The notes: generated by a model not told the origin, from the letters alone. A stretch of DNA of 14,148 nucleotides from an uncultured Lachnospiraceae bacterium (GCA_910585635.1 CAJUFE010000080.1:1-14148), one strand, 5' to 3'; numbered from the stretch's first letter, positions 7,799-14,009 are shown. A program made the numbers and translations.

Positions 7799-7882
7799 TA
7801 GAAGCAGCCCCAGAGACAGTCTCAGAGGCGATTCCAGAGGCGGCTCTGGAGGCAGTCCCAGAGGCAGCCCAGAGAGAGCAGT
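7799..7882. repeat. 12-bp degenerate tandem repeat, seven units
   Basis: Seven consecutive 12-bp units with consensus CAGAGGCAGYCC run directly from the edge of the palindrome; units such as 7811-7822, 7823-7834, 7835-7846, 7847-7858 and 7859-7870 are in perfect register. The period is a multiple of three, yet no supported gene covers it. It lies about 80 bp upstream of the regulator promoter. Confidence 0.75.
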
Positions 7883-7931
7883 GAAAAATGTCTGCGGGAA
7901 GTTTTTTATGCCCTTTTTATGTCCGTTCATG

Positions 7932-7991
7932 ACAAGGATAGGATATCCTCCCCGTTTTTGTCGATATAATAAACATATTCTTTATCCTTGT
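7932..7991 (+). promoter_or_regulatory. Promoter of the LytTR regulator operon with flanking inverted repeat
   Basis: A perfect TATAAT box (7965-7970) stands 43 bp before the start codon at 8013, but no -35 box lies at the right distance, as is common in activator-dependent promoters. ACAAGGATA (7932-7940) and its exact complement TATCCTTGT (7983-7991) lie on either side of the box, and an 8-bp palindrome GGATATCC (7941-7948) occupies the -35 zone. These are plausible binding sites for a regulator, perhaps the LytTR product itself; that link is inference. Confidence 0.5.
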
Positions 7992-8012
7992 TTTATGAAA
8001 GAAGGTAGAGCT

Positions 8013-8729
8013 ATGCTTTCGATCGCGGTCTGCGATGATGAACTTTTAGAATGCCTGCACATAGCGGCTAGGATACGTGCTCTCACAGAGGAGCTGCAGA
8101 TCCCCTGCAGCATCGAGCATTTCAGCAGCGGGAGCGCGCTGTTGGATGCCCTGGACCGGTTCGATCTGATCTTCCTGGATATCCTCATGGATGGGATGGA
8201 TGGCATGGAGACGGCCAGGCGGTGCAGGGAACAGTCCTTTGACAAGCTGCTGGTCTTTCTGACCTCCAGCCGCAGGTATGTGTTCGACGCCTACGATGTG
8301 GAAGCCTTCCATTATCTGGTGAAGCCGGTGGAGGATGAAAAGCTGAAAAATGTCCTGCGGCGGGCCGCCCAGAAGGAGAGCGGCGCGTCCCAGGACCATA
8401 TCCTGGTGAGCCGGGAGCGGAAGAAGCGGAAGCTTTTTTTGGATCATATCCTGTACTTTGAGATTCGGGGCAGGCAGGTGGAGGCCCACGGGGAGGACGG
8501 ATGCTTTACCTATTATGAAAAGATCGGGGCTCTGGAGGAGCAGCTAAAGGGAAAAGGATTTTTCCGGTGCCATAAGAGTTATCTGGTGAACTTAAAGCAT
8601 GTGGACATGTACGACCGCCAGGAGGCGGTCCTGGACAATGGGGAGCGGATCGTGATCGCCAAGCGTCGATATGAGGATTTCTGCCAGGCGATCCTGGCGT
8701 ACATGCGGGAGAACGGGGGGATCGTATGA
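8013..8729 (+). CDS. LytTR family response regulator (AgrA/VirR-like)
   Basis: A 238-residue DNA-binding response regulator. The N-terminal receiver shows CDDE (7-10), the phospho-acceptor D56 in FLDI, T84 and K104 in YLVKP. A C-terminal LytTR domain spans about 134-232, with FRCHKSYLVNLKHV typical of the family. Such regulators control quorum-sensing, bacteriocin and virulence genes through direct-repeat sites. ATG 8013 has AGAAGG 7 nt upstream; the frame is open further upstream to 7767, but that part runs through the promoter and repeats. The TGA overlaps the ATG of a 26-codon micro-ORF, which leads on to the GHKL kinase, the likely cognate sensor. Confidence 0.92.
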   Translation: MLSIAVCDDELLECLHIAARIRALTEELQIPCSIEHFSSGSALLDALDRFDLIFLDILMDGMDGMETARRCREQSFDKLLVFLTSSRRYVFDAYDVEAFHYLVKPVEDEKLKNVLRRAAQKESGASQDHILVSRERKKRKLFLDHILYFEIRGRQVEAHGEDGCFTYYEKIGALEEQLKGKGFFRCHKSYLVNLKHVDMYDRQEAVLDNGERIVIAKRRYEDFCQAILAYMRENGGIV

Positions 8730-8806
8730 GGAAGGATCATAGAGGGCGTATGCAAGAGAGCCGCGAGAGTATACAGCTTATAGGGGAGAGAGTGAGGATA
8801 TCATGA
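8726..8806 (+). CDS. Micro-ORF of 26 codons in the regulator-kinase junction
   Basis: The ATG at 8726 overlaps the stop of the LytTR gene (ATGA) and the stop at 8804-8806 overlaps the next ATG at 8803 (ATGA). The product begins MRKDHRGRM and is charged and hydrophilic, with no signal or membrane part. It may serve only to carry ribosomes to the kinase gene rather than to make a functional peptide. No homologue is recognised. Confidence 0.35.
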   Translation: MRKDHRGRMQESRESIQLIGERVRIS

Positions 8807-8853
8807 AAAAGGATGGAGTACATCTTGTAAGGAAGGGCGGTGGGAGATCATGA
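8803..8853 (+). CDS. Micro-ORF of 16 codons leading into the GHKL kinase
   Basis: It encodes MKKDGVHLVRKGGGRS, starts in an ATGA overlap with the preceding micro-ORF and ends in an ATGA overlap with the kinase start at 8850. GAGG lies 5 nt before its ATG. The kinase ATG has only a poorly spaced GGAG of its own, so re-initiation after this ORF may decide how much kinase is made. A functional peptide is possible but unsupported. Confidence 0.35.
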   Translation: MKKDGVHLVRKGGGRS

Positions 8854-10301
8854 GCATGGCGGAGGGCGGTGCGGATCTGCTCCTGCACATCAGCTGCTGC
8901 CTGGGATATGTCTGGTGCGCCTCCCGTTTTTTGACCAGGCATCTGCAGGGAAGGCCGCAGGAGGGGAGGGCCTTTGGCGTGCTCCTTTTTTGCGTCCAGG
9001 GATCCATGGCCCTGCTATCGGAGAGGGGCGGCCTCCCCTATTTCTTCTATGCCCTGTGCGGCCATGTGCTGCGCGTGGGTCTGGTCATGGCCCTGTTCCG
9101 GGCACAGACAGAGAAGAAGCTGCTGGCGGCGGCCCTGCTGGAGGTGATGACCAAGCTCCTGTGGGACTTTAGCGAGTCCTTTTTCTGCTGTGTGGGACTG
9201 CTCGCGGCCTGTTTAGGCGCGAGCGGTCTCTGGCAGGCGGCGGGTAGTTTCTGGCAGGCGGTGAGCAGATCCTGGGGGATGGCAGACGGCATGGACCTGT
9301 GGACGGAAGGGGCGGTCCAGTGCCTGACCTGTGCGGCGGGGATCATGGGCATTTTCTGGCTGTCGGGTCCTTTGGCCTCGGTCTTTGCGGATAAAAAGAA
9401 GAGCTGGTATCTCATGCTCACCGTCCCCTTGGCCATCATCGTCCTGCTGACCGATCTGGTGGATCAGGCGGCCAGCAATGGGATCGTATTCCACAGCTGG
9501 GGCGGCTATGAGCTGTATGAGGAACAGCTCCTCAGCCACAGCGCCATGTGCCTGTTCACCGGGCTGGAGATGGCCGTGGCGGGAAGCTTTGTCTTCGGGA
9601 TGGACAGGATCTGCCGGGAAGAGCGGGAGAGGGAGCAGTATCGGTCCCAGGTGCAGTATTATCAGATGATGGAAGAGCAGTACGGGCAGATGGAGCGGCT
9701 GCGGCATGATATGAAAAACCATCTGCTGGCGCTGGAGAACCTGGTGCAGGAGCGGCAGTGGGAACAGGCGGGGCGGTATCTGCGGGAGCTGACTAAGGCC
9801 GGGAGCGTGGAGACAGGGGAGGAGGCCACCGGGAGCCTGGTGCTGGACGCACTCCTTTATCACAAAAGGCGGCAGGCTGCGGCCCAGGGGATCGGCTGGC
9901 AGTGTGATGCCAGACTGCCGTCAGACTGCCCCATCCAGGACATGGACTTGTGCATCATCGTGGGGAACACCCTGGATAATGCCGTAGAGGCCTGCGTCAG
10001 GCTGCAGAAAATGGAGGCGGCAGAAGGGAACAGCAAAGAGTCCGCTAAAGGCTCCGGCAAGGAGCCCTTCATCCGGGTATATGTGGGAGCCGTCAAGAGA
10101 TGCCTCTTTCTGGAGGTGCAGAACAGCACGGACCTTGCCGATATCCGGGAGACGTGGAGGAGCCGGAAGGAGGAGCCGGGACTCCACGGGCTGGGCCTCT
10201 CCAATGTGCAGGCGGTGGCCGATGCTTATGACGGAACGGTCCATGTGGAGGTGGAGGACGGGGTCTTTACCCTGTCGGTCCTGCTGCCCATGCGGCGATA
10301 G
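8850..10301 (+). CDS. GHKL-type sensor histidine kinase (AgrC/ComD-like)
   Basis: A 483-residue membrane sensor kinase. Residues ~1-250 carry several hydrophobic, Trp- and Leu-rich helices consistent with a six- or seven-span AgrC-type sensor. A coiled-coil rich in Glu, Arg and Gln (~253-285) leads to the H-box RLRHDMKNH with H286. The GHKL ATPase part shows NTLDNAVEA (373-381) and the glycine box HGLGLSNV (446-453). It pairs with the LytTR regulator encoded just upstream. In relatives the ligand is usually a secreted cyclic or linear peptide, but no agrB/agrD-like gene lies within the window, so the signal is unknown. A Ser/Gly/Lys-rich insert at about 391-405 lies between the N and G boxes. 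Confidence 0.9.
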   Translation: MSMAEGGADLLLHISCCLGYVWCASRFLTRHLQGRPQEGRAFGVLLFCVQGSMALLSERGGLPYFFYALCGHVLRVGLVMALFRAQTEKKLLAAALLEVMTKLLWDFSESFFCCVGLLAACLGASGLWQAAGSFWQAVSRSWGMADGMDLWTEGAVQCLTCAAGIMGIFWLSGPLASVFADKKKSWYLMLTVPLAIIVLLTDLVDQAASNGIVFHSWGGYELYEEQLLSHSAMCLFTGLEMAVAGSFVFGMDRICREEREREQYRSQVQYYQMMEEQYGQMERLRHDMKNHLLALENLVQERQWEQAGRYLRELTKAGSVETGEEATGSLVLDALLYHKRRQAAAQGIGWQCDARLPSDCPIQDMDLCIIVGNTLDNAVEACVRLQKMEAAEGNSKESAKGSGKEPFIRVYVGAVKRCLFLEVQNSTDLADIRETWRSRKEEPGLHGLGLSNVQAVADAYDGTVHVEVEDGVFTLSVLLPMRR

Positions 10302-10575
10302 ACGTTAGCCATTGGAAGGTGCTGATCTCATTAGCGCATCGGGTATGCTGTGGGACAGATCCGTAGGATCCATAGCCCGCACATGACAGCAGAAGGACCG
10401 TGTGCGTCATCGTCCTAAATCTCCTTTTTCTGTAGCCGATAGCTATAGATGAAAGGCTTTGACCGCGGAAAGCAGGGACGTTAGGGCGTCCGCTTCCGAT
10501 CGCTATCGGTTGTCCGCGGCAGAGATCCTGTCATAAAAAAGACGTAAAAAGGCAAAAGGAAAAGGAGGCGACTAC
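10302..10575. other. Intergenic region with a structured leader
   Basis: No gene longer than about 13 codons is visible between the kinase and the hypothetical gene. The second half holds a compact set of complementary segments (10463-10519) described separately. A strong AAAGGAGG site at about 10560-10567 serves the ATG at 10576. No clear promoter was found, so the hypothetical gene may be read from the kinase transcript. Confidence 0.5.
10463..10519 (+). ncRNA. Possible three-way-junction RNA structure in a 5' leader
   Basis: CCGCGG at 10463-10468 can pair with CCGCGG at 10514-10519. Inside lie two further hairpins: GGACG-TTAGGG-CGTCC (10476-10491) and CCGAT-CGCT-ATCGG (10496-10509). Together they form a small cloverleaf about 55 nt before the start codon. 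It matches no riboswitch I recognise and could be a leader element or a degenerate repeat. Confidence 0.35.
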
Positions 10576-11085
10576 ATGGTCATGAACGTGAAGACGATGG
10601 AGGGTCTGGCGGGAGCCAGCACCAGCGTGAACATGCTGTCCACACCCATGAACGTGGCAAAGGAGGCAGAGCGCAAGGGCGACGTGGATAAGATGCAGCG
10701 GGCCCTGGGCTATGCGGCCGGAGTGGTGGACCAGGCGGATGCCTACAGCGAGAAGACCAGCAAGGGCATGGAACTGGATGCCAAGGAAGCAAAGAAGGAG
10801 AAAGAGGAGCAGCAGGAAAAGCTGATCGAGGCCAGACGGGCCGAGCGGCAGGAGCAGGCCGAAAAGAACGGGCAGGCCCAAAAGACCGAGACCGGAGCCG
10901 GAAAGACCGGAGGCGTCGATGCAGATCAGGTGGAGATCAGCGAGGAGGGAAAGGAACTGGCGCAGACCGCCGGACAGACCTCCCCTGGGGGTGTTGACAG
11001 TGTGCAGGATGCCACCTATGGGAGCTCCGGGGAGATACTTAGCGCGGCGCAGGCAGCCGGGGGAAATATCGATGTGAGCGCTTAG
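10576..11085 (+). CDS. Hypothetical protein, Ala/Glu/Lys-rich
   Basis: A 169-residue hydrophilic protein of unknown function with no signal peptide or membrane helix. Residues ~20-60 are helical; ~60-110 form a highly charged Glu/Lys/Arg/Gln stretch that could be a coiled coil; the tail is rich in Gly, Ala, Ser and Gln and probably disordered. The segment DQVEISEEGKELAQ at about 117-130 resembles the short DxVxIS-EAxxL pattern seen near FlgM-type and other flagellum-associated proteins, but alone it is weak evidence. The start is clear: AAAGGAGG lies about 8 nt before ATG 10576. The gene is not obviously linked to the kinase upstream. Confidence 0.7.
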   Translation: MVMNVKTMEGLAGASTSVNMLSTPMNVAKEAERKGDVDKMQRALGYAAGVVDQADAYSEKTSKGMELDAKEAKKEKEEQQEKLIEARRAERQEQAEKNGQAQKTETGAGKTGGVDADQVEISEEGKELAQTAGQTSPGGVDSVQDATYGSSGEILSAAQAAGGNIDVSA

Positions 11086-11458
11086 CGGCCGTAGGAAGAC
11101 CGCTATTATAGAAGAGGAGCGGCCATAAAAGAGCATCCATATAGGAGAGGAGCCATAGAAAGGCATCCATAATAAGAGAGGAGTGGGAGAGGAGCGATCA
11201 TATAGGAAGACAAGAGCCGGATAGAACGGTATATAAAGGCATGTAAGAAATAAAATGGATTAAAGTGGCATAAAAAATGTCAGAGGGCTGTCGCAAAAGG
11301 CGACGATCCTGCCGTATAGGGTACTGCTGATAAGCGTATCAGCACCATATGGCACATGGATCGGCCGTTTTGCGGCAGCCCCATCTTTTCGTCGCGGGAT
11401 CTGTCTGGCCAGATGGTTGATCCGATGTAGGGGATCGAAACGTACGTTATATACGTTT
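11086..11458. other. Intergenic region between convergent genes
   Basis: No gene is seen. The first part (11113-11205) is a purine-rich imperfect repeat of about 31 bp, with GAGGAG and CATCCATA recurring in two units and GAGAGGAG heading a third. The palindrome at 11285-11381 follows. A weak 7-bp hairpin (AAACGTA, 11438-11444, with 11452-11458) lies directly beside the tatC stop and might act as a minor terminator. Confidence 0.5.
11285..11381. repeat. Palindromic MITE-like element, copy 2
   Basis: Terminal arms GGGCTGTCGCAAAA (11285-11298) and TTTTGCGGCAGCCC (11368-11381) pair over 14 positions with one G-U wobble. The core forms further pairing and ends in a perfect 8-bp hairpin TGCTGATA-AGCG-TATCAGCA (11325-11344). 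The ends match copy 1, the core does not. It lies between convergent genes and could terminate transcription from both sides. Confidence 0.75.
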
Positions 11459-12238
11459 TCAGCTATCTTCCTCATCGGCCTTTTTCTTCCGGAACTTCAT
11501 CAGGACCGAACAAATGATGATGCTCAGCTCATAGAGCCCCACCATGGGGATCGCCACCATGATCTGGGATACGATATCCGGCGGGGTGATCAGAGCCGCG
11601 ACTAAGAAGATCACCACGATGAGGACCCTCCGTCCTTTCCGCATCCACTCCACTTTTAAGAGCCCCATCTGGGTCAGCAGGACCGATACCACCGGGAGCT
11701 CAAACACGATGCCGAAGATCATAAAGATCGTCAGCAGGAAGGAGATGTAGTTCTGGACACTGATCGAAGCGGTGATCTGACTCCCCACACTGATGCCGAT
11801 CAGGAAATGGAGCATAAAGGGGAGCATGATCGTATAGGCAAAAAGGATCCCGATGATAAAACAGAGCAGCCCGGAGATGATGGCTGCTAAAAAAAGGATA
11901 TCCTCGTTCTTTTTCAATCCGGGATGGACAAAAGCCCAGATGTGGTAGAGGATCATCGGGACCGTGAGGCACACGCCTGTCAGGAGTGCGATGGAAAAAT
12001 ACTGCATCAGCAGCTCCTGAGGGGCCAGGAACACATAGCTGTACCCGTATGTCCTTCCGATATCGGTGAGCAGCTCCACCAGATCGGGAGCAAAATGCAG
12101 GCCCGCAAGGGAGGTGACGATCAGGCAGATGACGCAGATCACCAACCGGTCGCGCAGCTCCTTCAGATGTCCGGTCAGGGTCATGAACTGCCGGTCCTCT
12201 CCCTGCGGGCGTTTCTCTTTGTTCTTTTGCTTTTTCAT
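11459..12238 (-). CDS. tatC: Sec-independent protein translocase subunit TatC
   Basis: The 259-residue core subunit of the twin-arginine translocase, a six-helix membrane protein that binds the RR signal peptides of folded substrates. The signature GHLKELRDRL near residue 24 and HIWAFVHPGLKKNED near 102-116 hold the conserved Glu, Pro and Gly residues of TatC. Alternating hydrophobic helices fill the rest, and the C-terminus is short and charged (KKKADEEDS). The start is the ATG at 12238, which overlaps the TGA of tatA by one base (TGATG); a GTG one codon earlier is less likely. It is the last gene of the tatB-like/tatA/tatC operon on the minus strand. Confidence 0.95.
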   Translation of the reverse strand: MKKQKNKEKRPQGEDRQFMTLTGHLKELRDRLVICVICLIVTSLAGLHFAPDLVELLTDIGRTYGYSYVFLAPQELLMQYFSIALLTGVCLTVPMILYHIWAFVHPGLKKNEDILFLAAIISGLLCFIIGILFAYTIMLPFMLHFLIGISVGSQITASISVQNYISFLLTIFMIFGIVFELPVVSVLLTQMGLLKVEWMRKGRRVLIVVIFLVAALITPPDIVSQIMVAIPMVGLYELSIIICSVLMKFRKKKADEEDS

Positions 12239-12405
12239 CACGCCTCAGTGGTATCCTTCTCTTCCTCGTCGTCAGAAGACATGCCTGACCGGAAGTTCTT
12301 GATGCTCTTGCCGAGGATCTTGCTCAGCTTGGGGATCTGCGTAGGGCCAAAGATCAGTATGGCGATCGCTAAGACGATAAGTAATTCCTGGGTTCCGATT
12401 TTCAT
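12238..12405 (-). CDS. tatA: Twin-arginine translocase pore subunit TatA
   Basis: A 55-residue TatA-family protein. It starts MKIGTQELLIVLAIAILIFG, a single N-terminal membrane helix, followed by the FGPTQIPKLSK hinge, an amphipathic helix (KILGKSIKNFRSG) and a short acidic tail (SSDDEEEKD). This is the standard TatA architecture, at the short end of the family range. TatA oligomers are thought to open the membrane for folded cargo recruited by TatC. GGAGGATCGATC provides a well-placed ribosome binding site before ATG 12405, and the stop overlaps tatC by one base, so the two are translationally coupled. Confidence 0.93.
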   Translation of the reverse strand: MKIGTQELLIVLAIAILIFGPTQIPKLSKILGKSIKNFRSGMSSDDEEEKDTTEA

Positions 12406-12483
12406 GATCGATCCTCCTGCTTATGATGATTTAAGATAAGATGAGCGTCTGCTCTCTGCAAGCAACGCTTTTGCGTCCGATCC

Positions 12484-13032
12484 CTAGATCGTCTGCCCGA
12501 CAGTCTGGGGAGCCTCCGCCTCTGCACGGTCTGACCCGGCGGCCTGTAAGCTGTCCACCGCTGCGGTATCCGACCTGGCGGTCTGGGCGCTGTCCGTCTC
12601 TGCGCGATCCAGCTCAACGGTCTGGGCGCTGTCCGTCTCCGCGCTATCCGCCTGGACGACCTGGGGATTGTCTGCCTCCACAGATCCCAGCCGGTCTGTA
12701 CCCGCGTCATCGGTCTTTTCTGCTGCAGCCACCGTCTCCTTTTTGGATGGACGGCCGATATCCGAGATCGACTGTTGGATCTGGGCCACCTCACCCTTGA
12801 TCTCCTTTTGCAGATCGGTGATCGGTTCCAACGCCTCCTTTAAGGGGCGCTGCGCCTCCTCTAAAGGCTCCACGATGCTCTCACGGATATCCTTGGTGGC
12901 ATCAGAAGAAAATCTGCGGAATTCCCGCAACCCCTCCCCCAATCTCCGTGCATACACCGGCAGCTTGTCCGGTCCCAGGACGATCAGAGCAACGATAAAG
13001 ACGAGCAAAAGCTCCTGTATGCCGATCTTCAT
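12484..13032 (-). CDS. tatB: TatB-like twin-arginine translocase subunit with repeat tail
   Basis: A 182-residue TatA/TatB-family protein. The N-terminus MKIGIQELLLVFIVALIVLG, then GPDKLPVYARRLGEGLREFRR, gives the membrane helix, hinge and amphipathic helix. The long charged helical part (~45-105) is TatB-like, and TatB contacts TatC during substrate recognition; many Gram-positive systems have only TatA, so a bifunctional or second TatA is the alternative. The C-terminal 65 residues are five tandem 13-residue units related to AETDSAQTVELDR, rich in Ala, Asp and Glu and probably disordered. ATG 13032 is preferred over GTG 13041, which lies against the AAAGGTG site. It is the first gene of the operon, 78 bp before tatA. 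Confidence 0.88.
   Translation of the reverse strand: MKIGIQELLLVFIVALIVLGPDKLPVYARRLGEGLREFRRFSSDATKDIRESIVEPLEEAQRPLKEALEPITDLQKEIKGEVAQIQQSISDIGRPSKKETVAAAEKTDDAGTDRLGSVEADNPQVVQADSAETDSAQTVELDRAETDSAQTARSDTAAVDSLQAAGSDRAEAEAPQTVGQTI
12487..12681 (-). repeat. 39-bp tandem coding repeat, five units
   Basis: Five consecutive 39-bp units encode 13 residues each and run in exact register to the last codon of the tatB-like gene. Protein positions are 118-130, 131-143, 144-156, 157-169 and 170-182. Units two and three share AETDSAQT and near-identical DNA, showing recent duplication; the outer units are more diverged. Confidence 0.85.
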
Positions 13033-13071
13033 GATATGCACACCTTTCTTGATATAAATGATCTAGTCTTT

Positions 13072-13100
13072 ACTATACAGATGTCCGCCCTTTTTGTCAA
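13072..13100 (-). promoter_or_regulatory. Sigma-A promoter of the tat operon
   Basis: On the minus strand a perfect TTGACA -35 box (13095-13100) and a TATAGT -10 box (13072-13077) are separated by 17 bp. The start codon of the tatB-like gene is 39 bp downstream. This makes tatB-tatA-tatC an independent transcription unit, separate from the gntR gene behind it. Confidence 0.85.
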
Positions 13101-13119
13101 CATATGACGGGATATACCT

Positions 13120-13142
13120 GTGAACGATAACGGGATCGTAAC
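13120..13142. promoter_or_regulatory. Inverted repeat between gntR and the tat promoter
   Basis: GTGAACGAT (13120-13128) and ATCGTAAC (13135-13142) form an imperfect inverted repeat around AACGGG. It begins 5 bp after the gntR stop and lies about 20 bp upstream of the tat -35 box. It could be an operator or a poor terminator; it lacks a U-tract. Confidence 0.3.
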
Positions 13143-13146
13143 AGCT

Positions 13147-13875
13147 TCATGACCCTTTCCGAAAATACCGCTCATCCAGCCCGTCAAAATAAGCCCGATA
13201 GATCCTCAGGATATAGGTCTGGTGTTCCTTCATGTAGAAGTAGGCGAATTCCCCGTCATGGCGGCTGATCGCGTCAAAGATCTTCCGGTGCTGCCCATCC
13301 AGCTTCTCGGAGATCTCCCTGCGCTGTGCTGGAAAGTCTTCCTGGAACCATGCGTCCCGCCGCTCCAGCCGCCGCATGTCATCGTATACGTCCAGGAGAT
13401 AGGGGATCTTCACACTCCGGATCACCATCCGGTGGAAATCCTCCTTCCGCCGGATCGCGTCCTCATCCGCCGATTCCAGGCTGCGGCGCATGTAGCCGAT
13501 ATCCTCCTCCGTGGCCACCTGCGCTGCCAGCCGGGCGATCTCCGGTTCCAACAGCAGGCGGACCTGGTTCGAGGTCTCAAAGTTCATCCGGTGGACCTGG
13601 AAGCTGCGCATATCCGCCTCCGTATGATCCTTTGCCACAGGGATGTGATCTAAGACCACCCGGCTGCCCTTTCCCTGCAGCGTCTCGATATAGCCTGCCT
13701 CGCTTAAGATACGCAGAGCCTGCCGGACAGTGACCCGGCTGACGCCGGTCAGCTCGATCAGTTCCTTTTCGCTGGGGAGGAGTTCCCCTACCTTGTAGAC
13801 ACCCTGTTCGATCTGCGACATCAGCTGGTCCACTACCTGTTGGTACAATGTCTCACTTTTTATCTTTTTCAGCAT
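13147..13875 (-). CDS. GntR family transcriptional regulator (FadR/FCD subfamily)
   Basis: A 242-residue one-component DNA-binding regulator. The N-terminal winged helix-turn-helix is classical GntR: LYQQVVDQLMSQIEQGVYKVGE, LLPSEKELIELTGVSRVTVR and ALRILSEAGYIETLQGKG span about residues 10-75. The C-terminal helical domain (~90-230), with ARLAAQVATEEDIG, EDFHRMVIRS and HRKIFDAISRHDGEFA, matches the FCD fold, which binds small carboxylates or sugar acids, often with a metal held by Asp/His residues. The ligand and target genes are not identifiable; no sugar-acid catabolic gene lies in the window. ATG 13875 has AAAAGG a few bases upstream. It precedes the tat operon on the same strand, but that operon has its own promoter. 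Confidence 0.92.
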   Translation of the reverse strand: MLKKIKSETLYQQVVDQLMSQIEQGVYKVGELLPSEKELIELTGVSRVTVRQALRILSEAGYIETLQGKGSRVVLDHIPVAKDHTEADMRSFQVHRMNFETSNQVRLLLEPEIARLAAQVATEEDIGYMRRSLESADEDAIRRKEDFHRMVIRSVKIPYLLDVYDDMRRLERRDAWFQEDFPAQRREISEKLDGQHRKIFDAISRHDGEFAYFYMKEHQTYILRIYRAYFDGLDERYFRKGS

Positions 13876-13918
13876 CTGGCCTTTTCCCCCATATCCACCG
13901 GTCTAAAGCCCTCCCATC

Positions 13919-13947
13919 CGCCAGATCCCTGTCAGCGGGACCTGGCG
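13919..13947 (-). other. Hairpin in the gntR leader
   Basis: CGCCAG (13919-13924) pairs with CTGGCG (13942-13947) and TCCC (13926-13929) with GGGA (13937-13940), joined by a G-U pair in the minus-strand RNA, giving an 11-bp stem with a 7-nt loop. It lies 44-72 nt upstream of the gntR start and has no U-tract, so it may be an operator or leader structure rather than a terminator. Confidence 0.4.
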
Positions 13948-14009
13948 AAGGTCTCAGGCTACTCCCAGTTTATCACATTATGCAAGAAAACGCCAGCTAA
14001 AGTAGCGGA

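Larger units (their letters stand above)
7482..8012. other. Repeat-dense intergenic region
   Basis: No convincing gene is present. From left to right it holds a perfect hairpin (stems 7530-7536 and 7541-7547), a 22-bp tandem pair (7643-7686), a ~99-bp palindrome (7700-7798), seven 12-bp tandem units (7799-7882) and a promoter flanked by a 9-bp inverted repeat (7932-7991). Open frames across it, including the in-frame extension of the downstream regulator back to 7767, lack ribosome binding sites and read through the repeats. Confidence 0.7.

Noticed and set aside
7643..7882. CRISPR array
   Set aside because: The repeats are 22 bp and 12 bp and directly adjacent with no spacers, and no cas genes are present.
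7767..8012. In-frame 82-codon N-terminal extension of the LytTR regulator
   Set aside because: It reads through the palindrome end, the 12-bp repeats and the TATAAT box, has no ribosome binding site, and the receiver domain starts normally at 8013.
9213..9863. Long minus-strand open frame (216 codons) opposite the GHKL kinase
   Set aside because: It is a GC-rich antisense shadow of the kinase gene; composition is Leu/Pro/His-rich and no ribosome binding site or domain is seen.
10531..11166. Minus-strand open frame of 211 codons opposite the hypothetical gene
   Set aside because: The plus-strand gene has a strong ribosome binding site and natural composition; the antisense product is a Leu-rich artefact.
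12402..12800. Repetitive open frames on both strands over the tatB repeats
   Set aside because: They arise because the 39-bp period is divisible by three, so other frames stay open too; Arg/Pro-rich products are not protein-like.
13142..13147. Rho-independent terminator directly after gntR
   Set aside because: The nearby inverted repeat has a short, imperfect stem and no U-tract in the minus-strand RNA.
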